NCBI GenBank assembly: GCA_025201345.1
Contig: JAIXMG010000029.1
Location: forward strand, 124,001 to 188,000
DNA from: Thamnidium elegans
Lineage: Eukaryota; Mucoromycota; Mucoromycetes; Mucorales; Mucoraceae
DNA: 64,000 nucleotides
Reading direction: 5' to 3'
Positions 46,321-57,376 of the stretch are shown here, one piece after another. Every line of letters begins with the position of its first letter. Position 1 is the stretch's first letter. A program made the translations under genes and the position numbers. The notes under the pieces were generated by a model. The model saw nothing but the letters and a program-made list of their open reading frames with translations. It made no database searches and was not told the DNA's origin.

Positions 46321-48570
46321 ATGGTCTTTCTCTCTAATGCAGTTTCCAACGGTAAGTTCAATTTATAAAATGTTATATATCCTGTCTATAATAGTAACTA
46401 TTACAATGATAAGATCGTATTGCCAAATCAAATGAGAATGGTGACTTGCATCATGATGCAGTCAGTACTACCATTTATGGCTCTCGATGGGCTTCCCAGG
46501 ACATCCCAAGGTGTGTAACTATTTACCCTTTTTTTTTTTGTTATTGTTGCTGTTTATCCCTTAATCCTTCTAACAAAAAATCTTATTTCCAATCCCCCCC
46601 ATAGATTTGAATTGCCCGAGGTAAAGTGTTATGCATTATCATTAAATAAAAATGCATAAAAGTGACTAAAATCTTGTTTGTGTTACATGTTATAGGACGA
46701 AATGCCATCCAGTAAGTTATCCCTTTATTCGAAAGAAGTGATCTATTTTCCTTATTTTTAATCGTCCGATCTAACTTTTTTTTTAAAATAGATGTTGCAT
46801 ACAGACTAATTAAGGATGACTTGGCTGTAAGTGAATATTAATTGAGATATGACCAAATGCTTACTCTATTTTTTTTTTTTCATATACAGCTTGACGGAAA
46901 CCCCGCACTTAACCTTGCTACCTTTGTAACCACTTATATGGAAGAAGAGGCCGAGAAATTGATGGCTGAAAACCTTTCAAAAAATTTTATTGATTATGAA
47001 GAGTACCCACAAAGCGTCGAACTTAGTGTAAGTAAAACCTTAAATTATCGTGTCACGAGATAAGCAAAGATATAAATAATGCTATCTATTAGAACCGATG
47101 TGTAAACATGCTCGCTCGTCTCTTCAATGCTCCTATGCACAGCGAAGAAGAAGAATCGTTAGGTTGTTCTACTGTCGGTTCTTCCGAAGCCATCATTCTT
47201 GCTACTTTAGCCATGAAACGTCGCTGGCAAAACGCGAGAAAAGAAAAAGGCTTATCTACTGAGAACCCTAACTTAGTTTTAGGTGCCAATTGTCAGGTCG
47301 CTTGGCACAAGGCCACCCGTTATCTTGAAATCGAATCTCGCGAAGTTGGGTGTACCGAAGAATTACTTTACATGGACCCTCATAAGGCTGTAGACCTCGT
47401 CGATGAGAACACCATCGGTGTTTGTGCTATTTTGGGTTCGACAGTAAGTTAAGTCTCTATTTAACCAAGAAAAAAAAAATATTTAAAAAAAAAAAAATCA
47501 TTTTAGTACACTGGTCATTATGAAGATGTTCAAACTTTAAATACTCTCTTGGAAGCAAAGAACGATGCCAACGAATGGGATGTTGGAATTCACGTTGATG
47601 CTGCTAGGTACATGTTTATTTAATAATTACGTACATACATTATCATAAACTAACGTGCGAAAAAATAATAATAATTATAGTGGTGGTTTTGTCGTTCCCT
47701 TCGTTGCCCCTGACTTGGAATGGGATTTCCGTCTCAGCCGTGTCGTTTCAATCAACGTTTCTGGCCATAAATATGGTATGACTTACGCTGGTATCGGTTG
47801 GGCCTTATGGAGAAGTCCTGAGTACTTACCAAAGTCTTTGATTTTCAATATCAATTATCTCGGAAGTGATCAAGCTTCTTTCACTCTCAATTTCAGTAAA
47901 GGTGCAGCTCATGTTATTGCTCAGTACTATATTATGATTCGTCTGGGGCGTAGTGGTTTCACTAAAATTATGAGAAATTTGACTGATACCGCCGACCACT
48001 TGGCTGATAAGTTGAAGAATACGGGTCGCTTCGAAATTATGAGTGAAGGAGGAGGTCGTGGGTTACCTTTAGTTGCTTTTAGATTAAAGGAAGAGCAAGT
48101 TTATAATGAGGTACTGTACTTTATTTTATACGCCCCCCCCCCCTGGATATTTAAACTAATTTTTTAATATAGTTTGATATCTCTTCTAAATTACGTGAGC
48201 GTGGTTGGATTGTACCTGCTTATACTATGGCACCTAATGTTGAACATATCAAGATGTTGCGTGTAGTAGTTCGTGAAGATTTCTCCAGATCCCGTTGTGA
48301 AATTTTGGTGAGAGACATTGTTGCTGCTCTTCACTTTTTAGATTCTGCTGATAATAATCAAATCGAAAAGAGACGGTAAAGTCTTTTGTTTATGTACTTT
48401 TTTTTTTTTATAAAAAAAATACGAACTAACTTTATTATAATAGTGAAAATCATGTCAAACATGCTCACAGTGCTCTCCATTCTCGTAACCCAAGCAAATT
48501 CTTTTCAAAGGAAGAAGAAGAAGAACTTCAAAGTGAAGAAAAGAAGACTGCATCTCAAGGCATTTGCTAA
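46321..48570 (+). CDS. Glutamate decarboxylase
   Basis: Eleven exons: 46321-46351, 46414-46510, 46605-46620, 46696-46711, 46792-46826, 46890-47027, 47093-47443, 47507-47607, 47681-48110, 48173-48375, 48444-48570; 514 residues. Hallmarks are [11 protein letters not shown] near the N-terminus, [14 protein letters not shown], the substrate/PLP block [13 protein letters not shown] and the Schiff-base lysine in [10 protein letters not shown] (Lys about 292). Predicted reaction: glutamate to GABA and CO2 with PLP, cytosolic, feeding the GABA shunt. Two consecutive exons are only 16 nt. The charged C-terminal extension ([12 protein letters not shown]) may be regulatory, as the C-terminus is in plant and yeast enzymes. 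Confidence 0.95.
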
Positions 48571-48612
48571 AATAAATAAATTTTTATTTCTAAATATAAT
48601 ATATTTGTACTT

Positions 48613-49971
48613 TTAATCTTTCTTTTTAACTGAAATGGGCATTTCATTAACAAAAGTGGGTTGGGGAAGAGCAGTGGCTCTGAAATTGGTAGGATTTGTA
48701 TGCGTATGATGATATGTATTGTTGTTAGTAGGTGTATAGAAACCCATAGGTTGTTGTTGTTGTTGTTGTTGTTGCTGTTGCTGTTGTTTATGAAGACGTG
48801 CAGAGCTAACAGATTCTACTTGCACACAAATTTCTTTCAATCCATCAATATGACTGGTAAAAACCTCAGTTACTGTACGACGTATATCTTGAGCCTTTAC
48901 ACCGTCTTGAACCAGCACGTGGATAGACCCAACAACTGTTTCAGCTTCATTTGGCCAGAATCGATAGTTGTCTACACTTGCCACGCCTGGAATTCTCTTA
49001 ACTTCGTCTAATGTGCCTTCTACTTGATTTACGACGTGATCACTCAATTCAAGCATCAAAACAGAGGCGGATTGACGGATAAGAGGGATAACTGACAACA
49101 CAATAAGTACAGCAATAAAAAGTGATGCAATGGGATCAAACCCAGTCCATCCGAACCATTGAATCAATAAAGTTGAAACAATAACACCGGCTGAACCTAA
49201 TGTATCTGCCATAATATGTAAAAATACACCTTGCATATTAGCACTGTGTCCATGGCCGTGATCGTGTCCGTGGTGTCCATGGTCGTGACCATGACCGCCG
49301 TGAGCGTGTCCGTGGTTGAAAGCAAAAATACCTACAAGGTTAACAATAAGACCAACAAAACTGACAAGTAAAAGACGATCGGTGCTCATTTCAGGTGGAT
49401 GAACTAATCGTTGGACTGCTTCAATCACAATAGAACAAGAGATCAATACTAAAAAGATACCATTAAAGAAAGCAGCTACTGTTTCAATACGGTTGTACCT
49501 GAAAACCAGAAAGATTATTAATATAAAACAGTAACTATTATCTTCTCTCTTTTTATTACCCATAAGAGTATTTTTGGTTTGAAGGCCATTTACTCATAAC
49601 GGAAGCGAACAATCCGATACCAAGTGCAAGACAATCAAAGAACATATGAATGGCTATGTAATATTTTTTTTTTTTAAAAAAAAACAAACTTTCAAAAACG
49701 TGTATAAAAATAAAATAACAATACCATCAGAAATAAGACCCAAAGAGTTTGTCCATACACCGTAGGCTAATTGAACGAACATGTAGGATAGATTAAGTAA
49801 CAAGAAATAAAAGATTTGTTTCGAATCGTTATTTCCAAGGATGATACTAAGTGAGTGTTTTACAAAACCTAGCATGGAAGTAGCTGCAGCATCAAACACT
49901 AAAGTCTTTCCATAACCTAATTCTGCTGACTCTGCATGTGTTGGTAAATCCAACATCGATGTAGAAAACAT
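48613..49971 (-). CDS. Cation diffusion facilitator zinc transporter, ZnT7/Cis4 type
   Basis: Three exons: 49971-49725, 49653-49560, 49498-48613; 408 residues. Six membrane segments are apparent. Zinc-site motifs are HMFFD in TM2 and HIMAD in TM5 (both HxxxD), and a His/Gly-rich cytosolic loop (HGHAHGGHGHDHGHHGH...) lies between TM4 and TM5. This layout and the SYGYNRIE block match ZnT5/ZnT7, fission yeast Cis4 and yeast Msc2, which move zinc into ER/Golgi. The cytosolic C-terminal domain ends in a run of twelve Gln encoded by CAA/CAG and an Asn/Thr/His-rich tail. Convergent with glutamate decarboxylase, 42 bp apart. Confidence 0.92.
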
Positions 49972-50419
49972 GGTTCCTGTAAATTATATGAAGCGGGTAG
50001 AGAGAAAAGGTATATATATATGTATATATATAGATTTCACACTTCAAGTTCAGACAAATTGACTTTTGGCGAATAGCGTCGCACTACGGATCCTCAGGCA
50101 AAATCTTCAGAAAGTTTATCACTGTGAACAAACCCCCCCCCCCCCAACCTCAGTAGATGCTCTATTCTAAGGGAGCCATTATCACCATTCTGTTGTGACA
50201 ATCTCATGGGGGTTTTTTTTTCAAAAGAAGTTACAGGATTTATAAATTTCAAAAAAAAAAACTAGAATACATTAATTATGACAAGACACTAGTCATTAAT
50301 ACTGTTCAACTTCTCACGTAACTCACATTACACTTAAAGATTGCCGCGAATGAATTAAGTTTCAATTTTTTAAAACAGTGTAGTGACCACTTTATTTATT
50401 TAAATAATGCAAAAAAAGC
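49972..50419. other. Intergenic
   Basis: AT-rich, includes a run of 14 C at 50131-50144 and TA repeats near the zinc transporter start. No gene seen. Confidence 0.6.
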
Positions 50420-51201
50420 TTATTGCTTTTTGGCTTCGGCTTCCTTGATACGTCTACGCTTAATCATGGTATTCATATATGTACCAAAAACTACAAAAAA
50501 AAAAAATTGCATTAATAAAATAAAATAAAAAGATCCCTCATAATCTATAAAACTTACCAAAGGCAACCAAATTGAAGAAAGGAACCCAAGTAGTAGGAGG
50601 TAAGAACTTTTGTGCAAGCAACATAGTTACTGGAGAAATAACCCAAGAAACCTTTTGCATAGGCAATAAACCGTTCTTAATATTGGCCTTTAATTGTTCT
50701 GGTGCACGAACACCAGCCATGACTGCCATAGCAGTTAAATACACTACAAATTTATGTTTTAGAACAATCGCAATTTTTTAAAAATATGTATTTATATGTG
50801 TACCTGAATTCATAACAGGTGAAATGATCAAATTTGAAAAGAGTAATTGTCCAATCTTTACACTAGAACCAGTCTTGCCAGCAAACACTTTGTTCATAAT
50901 TTCATACATAAAATGACTCAAGGGTCCAGAAACAAATAAACCTAGTTCACCCCAATTTTTGAATTAACAAAAAAAAATCTTTTTCCCTATTATTATTTTT
51001 TTTTTATATCAATTTACCATAAGCAGCCATTTGAATAATACGTTTATCGAATTGCTTTACACCTGATAATTTTTGTGCTGTCAATTCTTGAAGACCAGAT
51101 AAGACACCTGAGGTACATGCTTTGGTACGAAGAGGTGAAGCAACAAGGTGGGTAAGATACCAAGCAAGGAATGCTTTACCGTTATTAGAAATAGCAGACA
51201 T
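50420..51201 (-). CDS. Mpv17/PMP22 family integral membrane protein
   Basis: Four exons: 51201-51018, 50941-50804, 50743-50558, 50490-50420; 192 residues, the usual family length. The family blocks are present in order: WYLTHLVASPLRTKACTSG at the start, GPLSHFMYEIMNK in the middle and TTWVPFFNLVAFG...YMNT at the end, with four short membrane segments. Family members sit in peroxisomal (PXMP2) or inner mitochondrial (Mpv17/Sym1) membranes. A Lys/Arg-rich C-terminal tail (KRRRIKEAEAKK) and absence of a clear presequence do not settle which. Confidence 0.88.
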
Positions 51202-51399
51202 AATATAAGGTATATATATAAAAACAGAGAAAAAAAAAAAAGTAAAGAAGAAAGAAGAAAAAAGAATTTCAAAAAAAAAAAAGAACTCACGTTATCTAAG
51301 CTAATATAATATATATTTGAAAAAATAAATATACCCTCATTGTTAATCGGAGCAAAAAGCGGGTAATGTGTGAAAAAAAAAATATGTTACACTAATCTT

Positions 51400-52554
51400 T
51401 TATTTCTTTTTGTACAAGCGAATAAAGTATCTCATATTTTGAACATCAATAGGATATTTCAAGTCTTCAGAACGTCTTTTTAAAGAAAAAGTATTATTTT
51501 AGCACAACGTTTTTTTTTAAAATAAAATACCCTATCTTACCTATACCAGCGAGAATCCTCTGCAACTACAATTTCCAAATCTTGGATAGCATCTAAAAGC
51601 ATATATACCATATACGTCTTATTTCCCACTTTAAGGTGAGAAAACGAGCCAGCGGATTCCACCACCTACAAAAAAAAAAATAAAAAAAAAAGATATATAG
51701 GATTAGTATATACGATTTCACACGCACCATAAATAATAATAATTTTCTTTTACCAATAAATGTGCTCCTTTCTTCATATTCTTTACTAATCTTTGTATTA
51801 AAGCCATAGAAGCAGCCTTTTTCACAAACAATTCGTTCATAACAAACATAAATGTAATTAAATCTGATTCTGCGAACCTTTTATCTGTATTTTCATTTGC
51901 TTCCAAGATATCTCCTTTCTCATAAGTACAAGTTAATTGTTCAGGTGTCAATAACCATTTGTCTCTAATTGTATTTTCAAATGACGTCAAGACAGATTCA
52001 TACTCTCCAATATCTTGCATAACCAAATTAACTCGTTGACGCTCAGCCGGTACTCGAGTCATAGCGGCTGCAATTGCAGCTAACTCTGATCCCGAGCCTG
52101 AACCGACACAGTAAATCTGACTAGGTCGTGTTAAAAATTTCAATAATTGGGGTCTACAAAATATTTCAAAGTAACAAAGTGCTCGGCCAGGTACATATGC
52201 TGCTGTGTAAATTTCCAAGTTGATTGCGTCTGTAAAGATACCTTCATAATCACGTTGTACGAAACTTGCTTTAATTAACTGTAAAATCTTGAAAAAATCT
52301 TTACGTGCAAAAGCACCCATACAAGCTTTACGGATCATAGATAATATACCTTTATAGAAGCTTAATTTTTTTTTTTACTCCTGCCATATTTTTACGTCTT
52401 TTAACTTACTTTGTTCGGCTTCTTTACCAAGAATATTCCAACGTTCTCTTAAAGCTACTTTATCATAACTAGCCTTGGTCTTTTTAATAATAGGTTCCTC
52501 TTTCTTGAGAGTAAGTTCCTGTAAGGAATGACTGAGATCGTCTTGTTGGCTCAT
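51400..52554 (-). CDS. Methyltransferase, Bmt6-like (25S rRNA uridine N3)
   Basis: Pieces 52554-52379, 52360-51754, 51665-51541 and 51475-51400 give 327 residues. A SAM-binding glycine motif reads IYCVGSGSGSELAAIAAA, preceded by the family block GRALCYFEIFCRPQLLKF and followed by VNLVMQDIGEYESVL and LITFMFVMNELF. These match the fungal 25S rRNA (uridine-N3) methyltransferase family (Bmt6); the exact target base is inferred. Between residues 58 and 59 there is an 18-nt segment (52378-52361) starting GT and ending AG that contains an in-frame TAA. It is either an exceptionally short intron, a collapsed homopolymer-rich intron, or a true premature stop. Start chosen at MSQQDD; an upstream ATG in the same frame is less likely. 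Confidence 0.65.
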
Positions 52555-52808
52555 AGTAACAAACTGAGAGAAAAAAAGGCAAGTAAATCTTTTTTTTTTT
52601 CCTAAACCCGAAACATAAGCCACTTCGGTTAATTCTTGGTACACACCTCCAGTACCGTCTGGAGAGGGGATTGAGTTTCCTTTTACAGAATCCTAACTAG
52701 GGTGCAGAGCGCTCGATGAAAAAAAAAACCTCCACTCGATCAGAGACTACGTGAGTACCTAAATTGTTTGAAGTTGCCATTCTTTTTTTCTTTTTAAATA
52801 AAAACATT

Positions 52809-54058
52809 ATGCCAGAAATAGCTGAAGTAAATTTTTTTTTTCAGTAATATATACAGCACTAAACCATACCGAATATTAGGTTGAACTTGCTAGACTACGT
52901 ATACATAGACAATGCCTTCACCATAAGGTTATCAAAGTTGAGCACGTAAGTTCCTCAATAAAGGTTTTTTATCCCGAGAAAAAATAAACGTCATAACAAA
53001 AAAAAACCCCATATTTTAGCAACCAGATAGTATTGTATATAGAGATATCGAGTCTTCTGAACTCGCTGATGCAATTTTAAATAAAGTACTAGTCGATACA
53101 AAACGTTGGGGAAAATACTTTGTGCTAAGTAAAAAAAAAAAAAAAAAAACTTGCATATATTATCTTAACATATCTAAAATACATGTATTTTAGTATTTGA
53201 TCAAGGACCGAGTTTAGTTGCTCATTTTGGCATGACTGGCCATATTAGGGTAAAAATCAATTTTTTCATCGACTATTATATCCTAAAAAAAAAACCTATC
53301 TAAACTAGTTCCAACACGAAGAAGAAGTCTGGCCGCCCAAGTACTGGAAGTTGCTCATCACATTTCAAGACCCCACCAATCCTGATAAAACCGTCCAATT
53401 TGGGTTTAAAGACCCGCGTAGACTAGCGCGACTAAGACTTGTTGCTGGCCCAGACCCATTACTTGAGCCACCCATCAATAAACTAGGTTTTGACCCTGTA
53501 CTTAACCTGCCGTCGCTTTCAGCATTTAGTCAACTGGTACTCCGTCGACAGGTTCCTATCAAAGCATTACTGTTAGACCAGGCGTTTTCTGCTGGTGTAG
53601 GTAACTGGGTCGCTGATGAAATTCTGTACCAGGCCAAGATCCATCCTGCTCAGTACTCTCATACCTTAACTGCCAATGAACTAGAATCGCTTTACGAAAA
53701 ATTAAAATATGTCTGTGAAACAGCTGTTGCGCTTGAAGCCGATGAATCCAAATTTCCTGCAGATTGGTTAATGCCGTACCGTTGGAATAAAGGCAAAAAG
53801 ACCAGCCAGACTTTACCGAATGGGTTGTCGCTGCAGTTTGTGACAGTAGGCGGTAGAACTTCGGCTATTGCTCCTGATATACAGGTATTGCGTACTGTAG
53901 AAAAGAAAAAAGTAGTTAAAAAAGAACGTATTATTAAAAAGGAAGTGGAGAACGAAAAAATAGCGGTAAAGAAAAAGAGTTTGATAGTTAAAAAGGAACC
54001 TGCTGTTAGACGTGTAACTGGAACTCGTCGATCTTTAAGAATAAAAAAAGAAGAATAA
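52809..54058 (+). CDS. Formamidopyrimidine-DNA glycosylase (Fpg/Nei family), zincless type
   Basis: Five exons: 52809-52826, 52880-52945, 53020-53128, 53194-53249, 53309-54058; 332 residues. The N-terminus MPEIAEVE supplies the catalytic Pro2 and Glu3, so the 18-nt first exon is required. Other hallmarks are HFGMTGHIR, the helix-two-turn-helix LLDQAFSAGVGNWVADEIL, and GGRTSAIAPDIQ in place of a zinc finger, as in plant Fpg and MvNei-like zincless enzymes. Predicted to excise oxidised bases (8-oxoG, FapyG) and nick AP sites in base excision repair. The last 65 residues are Lys-rich with repeated VKKE motifs, probably for DNA binding or nuclear entry. Transcribed divergently from the methyltransferase. 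Confidence 0.93.
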
Positions 54059-54468
54059 AAAGGCTGCATTTCTGTACATGAATTACATTAAAATCAAAAG
54101 TTCTGAATTTTCGAGTTATTTTCTTTTTTTATGCCTGTTTTATTTACTTTCAACTAATGTTCCCCCAGGACTATTATTTATTTTGATGAACAAATCCTCT
54201 CTTGAAATTTACCATTGAACGTTCCTACAATTAACAGCACCGAACACGTAATTTTGGTATTCATATTGCTTGATAGTTATACACTTCGTTCTGCCAATTA
54301 TGATTAGATGAAAATAATAACTAATTTTTCACACCCCCTTTTTTTTTTCTGTACACCCAAACAAATCTTTAATAACTTTATCTCGCGCGTGTAAGCTTAA
54401 TAGATTACCAATTTCTGAAATTTAAAATTACACCCCTCGTCCATTTATTAGATATAAAAAAAAAGAGA
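54059..54468. other. Convergent intergenic region
   Basis: 3' flanks of the glycosylase and lumazine synthase genes; no feature recognised. Confidence 0.6.
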
Positions 54469-55124
54469 TTAAAGCTTCTTATATTTTCTCAAACCAGATT
54501 CAACAGCAGCAGCGGCCCATTCTTCAGCATGATGGAAACCCTCTTCAGTGCTAGATCTTTCAATAGCTTGATTGTCATTATAACACGTTAAAACGCCAAA
54601 CATGACAGGAACACCAGTATCTAACTGAACCTTCATAATACCGTGAGTGACAGCATCACAGATATATTCAAAATGAGCAGTTCCTCCCTTAATAACAAGA
54701 CCAATACAGATGACTGCGTCAAAAGGTCCGGTCTTTTTTTCTTCCTTCTTTTCCTTTCCGATAGCAGGTGAACCAAGTAAATCACTAGCTGTTTGAGATC
54801 CTTGTGCTTGAGAGAGTTCAATAAGTTGCTTAGCAGCCATAGGAAGTTCATATGCACCAGAAACGGTATCCTAAGTTACCAATAATACAAATTAAGAAAA
54901 AAAAAAGAAGACTACGTTTTTATATATGTATATAAAGTACTTACGGTAAAGATGTTTTCGGGTAAAACATTGTATCTTTCAATTAAAGTATCATGAACCT
55001 TCTTGTAAAGTTGGTCAACAAGAGCAAAATTCCAACGTGTATGGACAATAGCGATACGAAGACCGGATCCATCAAGTTTAACCTTGGGTGGCGCGACACC
55101 CTTTTCAAAAGTTTGTGTACTCAT
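54469..55124 (-). CDS. RIB4: 6,7-dimethyl-8-ribityllumazine synthase
   Basis: Two exons, 55124-54945 and 54870-54469; 193 residues. Active-site elements are visible: RIAIVHTRWNFALVDQL (substrate-stacking aromatic and WN), DTVSGAYELP, GLVIKGGTAHFEYI with the catalytic His, and PVMFGVLTC. It catalyses the penultimate step of riboflavin synthesis, joining 5-amino-6-ribitylamino-uracil with 3,4-dihydroxy-2-butanone phosphate. A Lys/Glu-rich insertion of about 25 residues (around SPAIGKEKKEEKK) separates the first helix from strand FDAVICIG and makes it longer than the roughly 160-residue core enzymes. Confidence 0.95.
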
Positions 55125-55242
55125 AATATATATGTTAAAGGAAGAAAGAAAAAAAAAAAAAACGCGGTTTTTTTTTTCATTATTAATTATTTATAATAAG
55201 CTGCGATTTAAAATAAAAAAAAAACTTCCGTGGTCACAAACA

Positions 55243-56765
55243 TCATGATGACTTTATTGAGTCTTCAAGTATTAATAATTTCTTCTTTTCCAAATAAAGT
55301 TGACTTTTAGCATACTCTTTAATAGCTTTCAACATATCTTGTTCCACGCTTGGTTTATAATTAGTTTCAATATCTTTTTTCAAATTACCATCTATTCTTT
55401 CAAATCTTGTCAGTGTTTCTTTTTCATGAATACGAGCCTACACAACAAAACAAAAGGTTAGTAAAAAAAAGATATATTACATTAGAAAAAAAAAGTACAT
55501 TTTCTAGTAGAGCAATTGCATCACTGGCTTGATTTCGATCAATATTAATAGATGATTTTAATCGTTCAACACCTCTCAAGCTAGATTCAGTTATTTTTCT
55601 ACCGGTTAAATAATCTGATAAAGCATTTAATCTTCTTTGCATTGCATTCTAATATAACAAATATGTATTAAAATACGATATATTCGAAAAAAGGGGGTAA
55701 AGAAAACAAACCTGAGCAGAAGTACAATTCTTTATTTGATATGAAATCTCATCACCCATCGTTTCGCTTAATGCTATTGATTGCGATCTCTCGAGATCGG
55801 ATAATTGTTGATATCCCTTGGCAACAGCTTTATACAATCTAAAAGGGAGGAAAGGTTAAAAAACAATGTTTGTGTAACGTACTATTAATACATTTACATA
55901 AACAAACTAGGATTTCGTTCGATTCCACCATAAGAAACTAGTGAACTTGATAAATTCATCCAAGCATGAGCCATTTCTTTTTACAAGAGATAAAGCAAGT
56001 AAACGTTAGGGGGGATAAAACAGTATATATATTATACTTTACCATTCTCTTCCAGTATTAGCTTCTCAATGCGAATCAACATTTGGTTTAAATCGACTGA
56101 AAATGTATTTAGCTGCTTTATCCAGAATCGAAATTCAGGTTTCATGTCTTCCTCAGATACGTTTATAATAAGTTGTTTATTTCTTGACTTGATTGTTTTT
56201 GGTGTTGGTCTAAACTATAAATGATGATTATTTAACAAGATTTTTTTTAACATAAGTGATGCTTATTAAAACTTGTTTACCCCAATTTCACTTTCAACAA
56301 ACTCTCTTAATCCTTCACTGAATTTAGCTCGAGCATGTTGTGTTATTCTATCCAACCAAATCTGAATTTTATTCTCTACTACACCTGCATCCATCTTTTC
56401 CGCATTTTGTTCGTTGGGAAGTTTTATAGTTAACCACCATTGTCTGCCTACCAACTTTCCTTCTTTATCTAGCCGTGGTAAAGGACAACTCGGTAGCGTC
56501 GGTATTAGCACATCATCCAATGTAGAAACTAAATGGTCATGCAATTTAGCCAATTCCGAATAATATCTTGGAAACCTCTTTTGCTTTTGTTTGTACTTGG
56601 TCAAGTTGGTCTAATAGTAATAAGAGTTAGTAACAGTTGAAATATATATACTATTTCTTTTTCTTTTTCTTTTTCTTTTTTTTTTACATTAGCTTCTATC
56701 CAAAATACGGGATCCTTTCTTTTGTAATCAACATTAGTTACTTGTAACTCTATGTGAAAAGACAT
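55243..56765 (-). CDS. VPS17: PX-BAR sorting nexin, Vps17-like
   Basis: Seven exons: 56765-56688, 56610-56281, 56214-56043, 55976-55898, 55838-55712, 55648-55499, 55437-55243; 376 residues. Residues about 1-136 form a PX domain (VTNVDYKRKDPVFWIEA, RFPRYYSELAKLHDHL, LPRLDKEGK, then FVESEIG), and the remainder is helical BAR (QLNTFSVDLNQMLIRIEKLI ... MQRRLNALSDYLTG). The PX basic residues are partly replaced, as in Vps17. Vps17 pairs with Vps5 in the retromer sorting-nexin dimer on endosomes; assignment versus other SNX-BAR proteins is by general pattern. Confidence 0.75.
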
Positions 56766-57376
56766 TTTTTTCTTCTTTATATGTTTATAAGAGTATGTTC
56801 AAAAAGAGAAAAAAGAGGAAAGGAAATGCGTATGTTTCAATTTTCCCTTTATATTATACAACATTTTGTTTGAAAATCAGTCACGTCTCGGATGGTACCT
56901 TTTGCGTTCTGTTGGGTTTTGATGGTTCCGGTTATTTGTAAGATATTGCGTTGAACTTTGTATACTTTGTGTCATACCTTATTTCTATGTTTATTATGTT
57001 CTCCGTATACATATATATGATGTAACTTTTATGTCTATATATTCATTATATCTTAACATGATTATTAAGAGAGAACCTTCCTTTATCCCGTTTCTCACAC
57101 GTACTTGTACTATCACTTGCTTACACAAAAAAAAAAAAAAAGAAGGTGTATGATTAATATCGATATCTTGACATAGTATCTTGTGTTACCAACTGTATTC
57201 CACAGCTTTATCACCGCCCAAAAGTTTTGTTTAACGCAATCTCGGAAACCATGCAGCTCATCTTTTTTTTTTTTTTCCTCTTTTCCCCTGTGTGACTTGA
57301 TATCAATACAGTACGTTTATTGGACACAGATGGACTCTTATTTTTCTTTCTTTCTTTTTTTCTTTACTATACATTC
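56766..57376. other. Divergent intergenic region
   Basis: Between the sorting nexin and Cdc4-like starts. T/C-rich leaders on both sides; no gene recognised. Confidence 0.6.

Noticed and set aside
53692..54069. 125-codon minus-strand frame under the glycosylase gene
   Set aside because: Product is Phe/Leu/Ser-rich, an artefact of the Lys-codon-rich tail read backwards.
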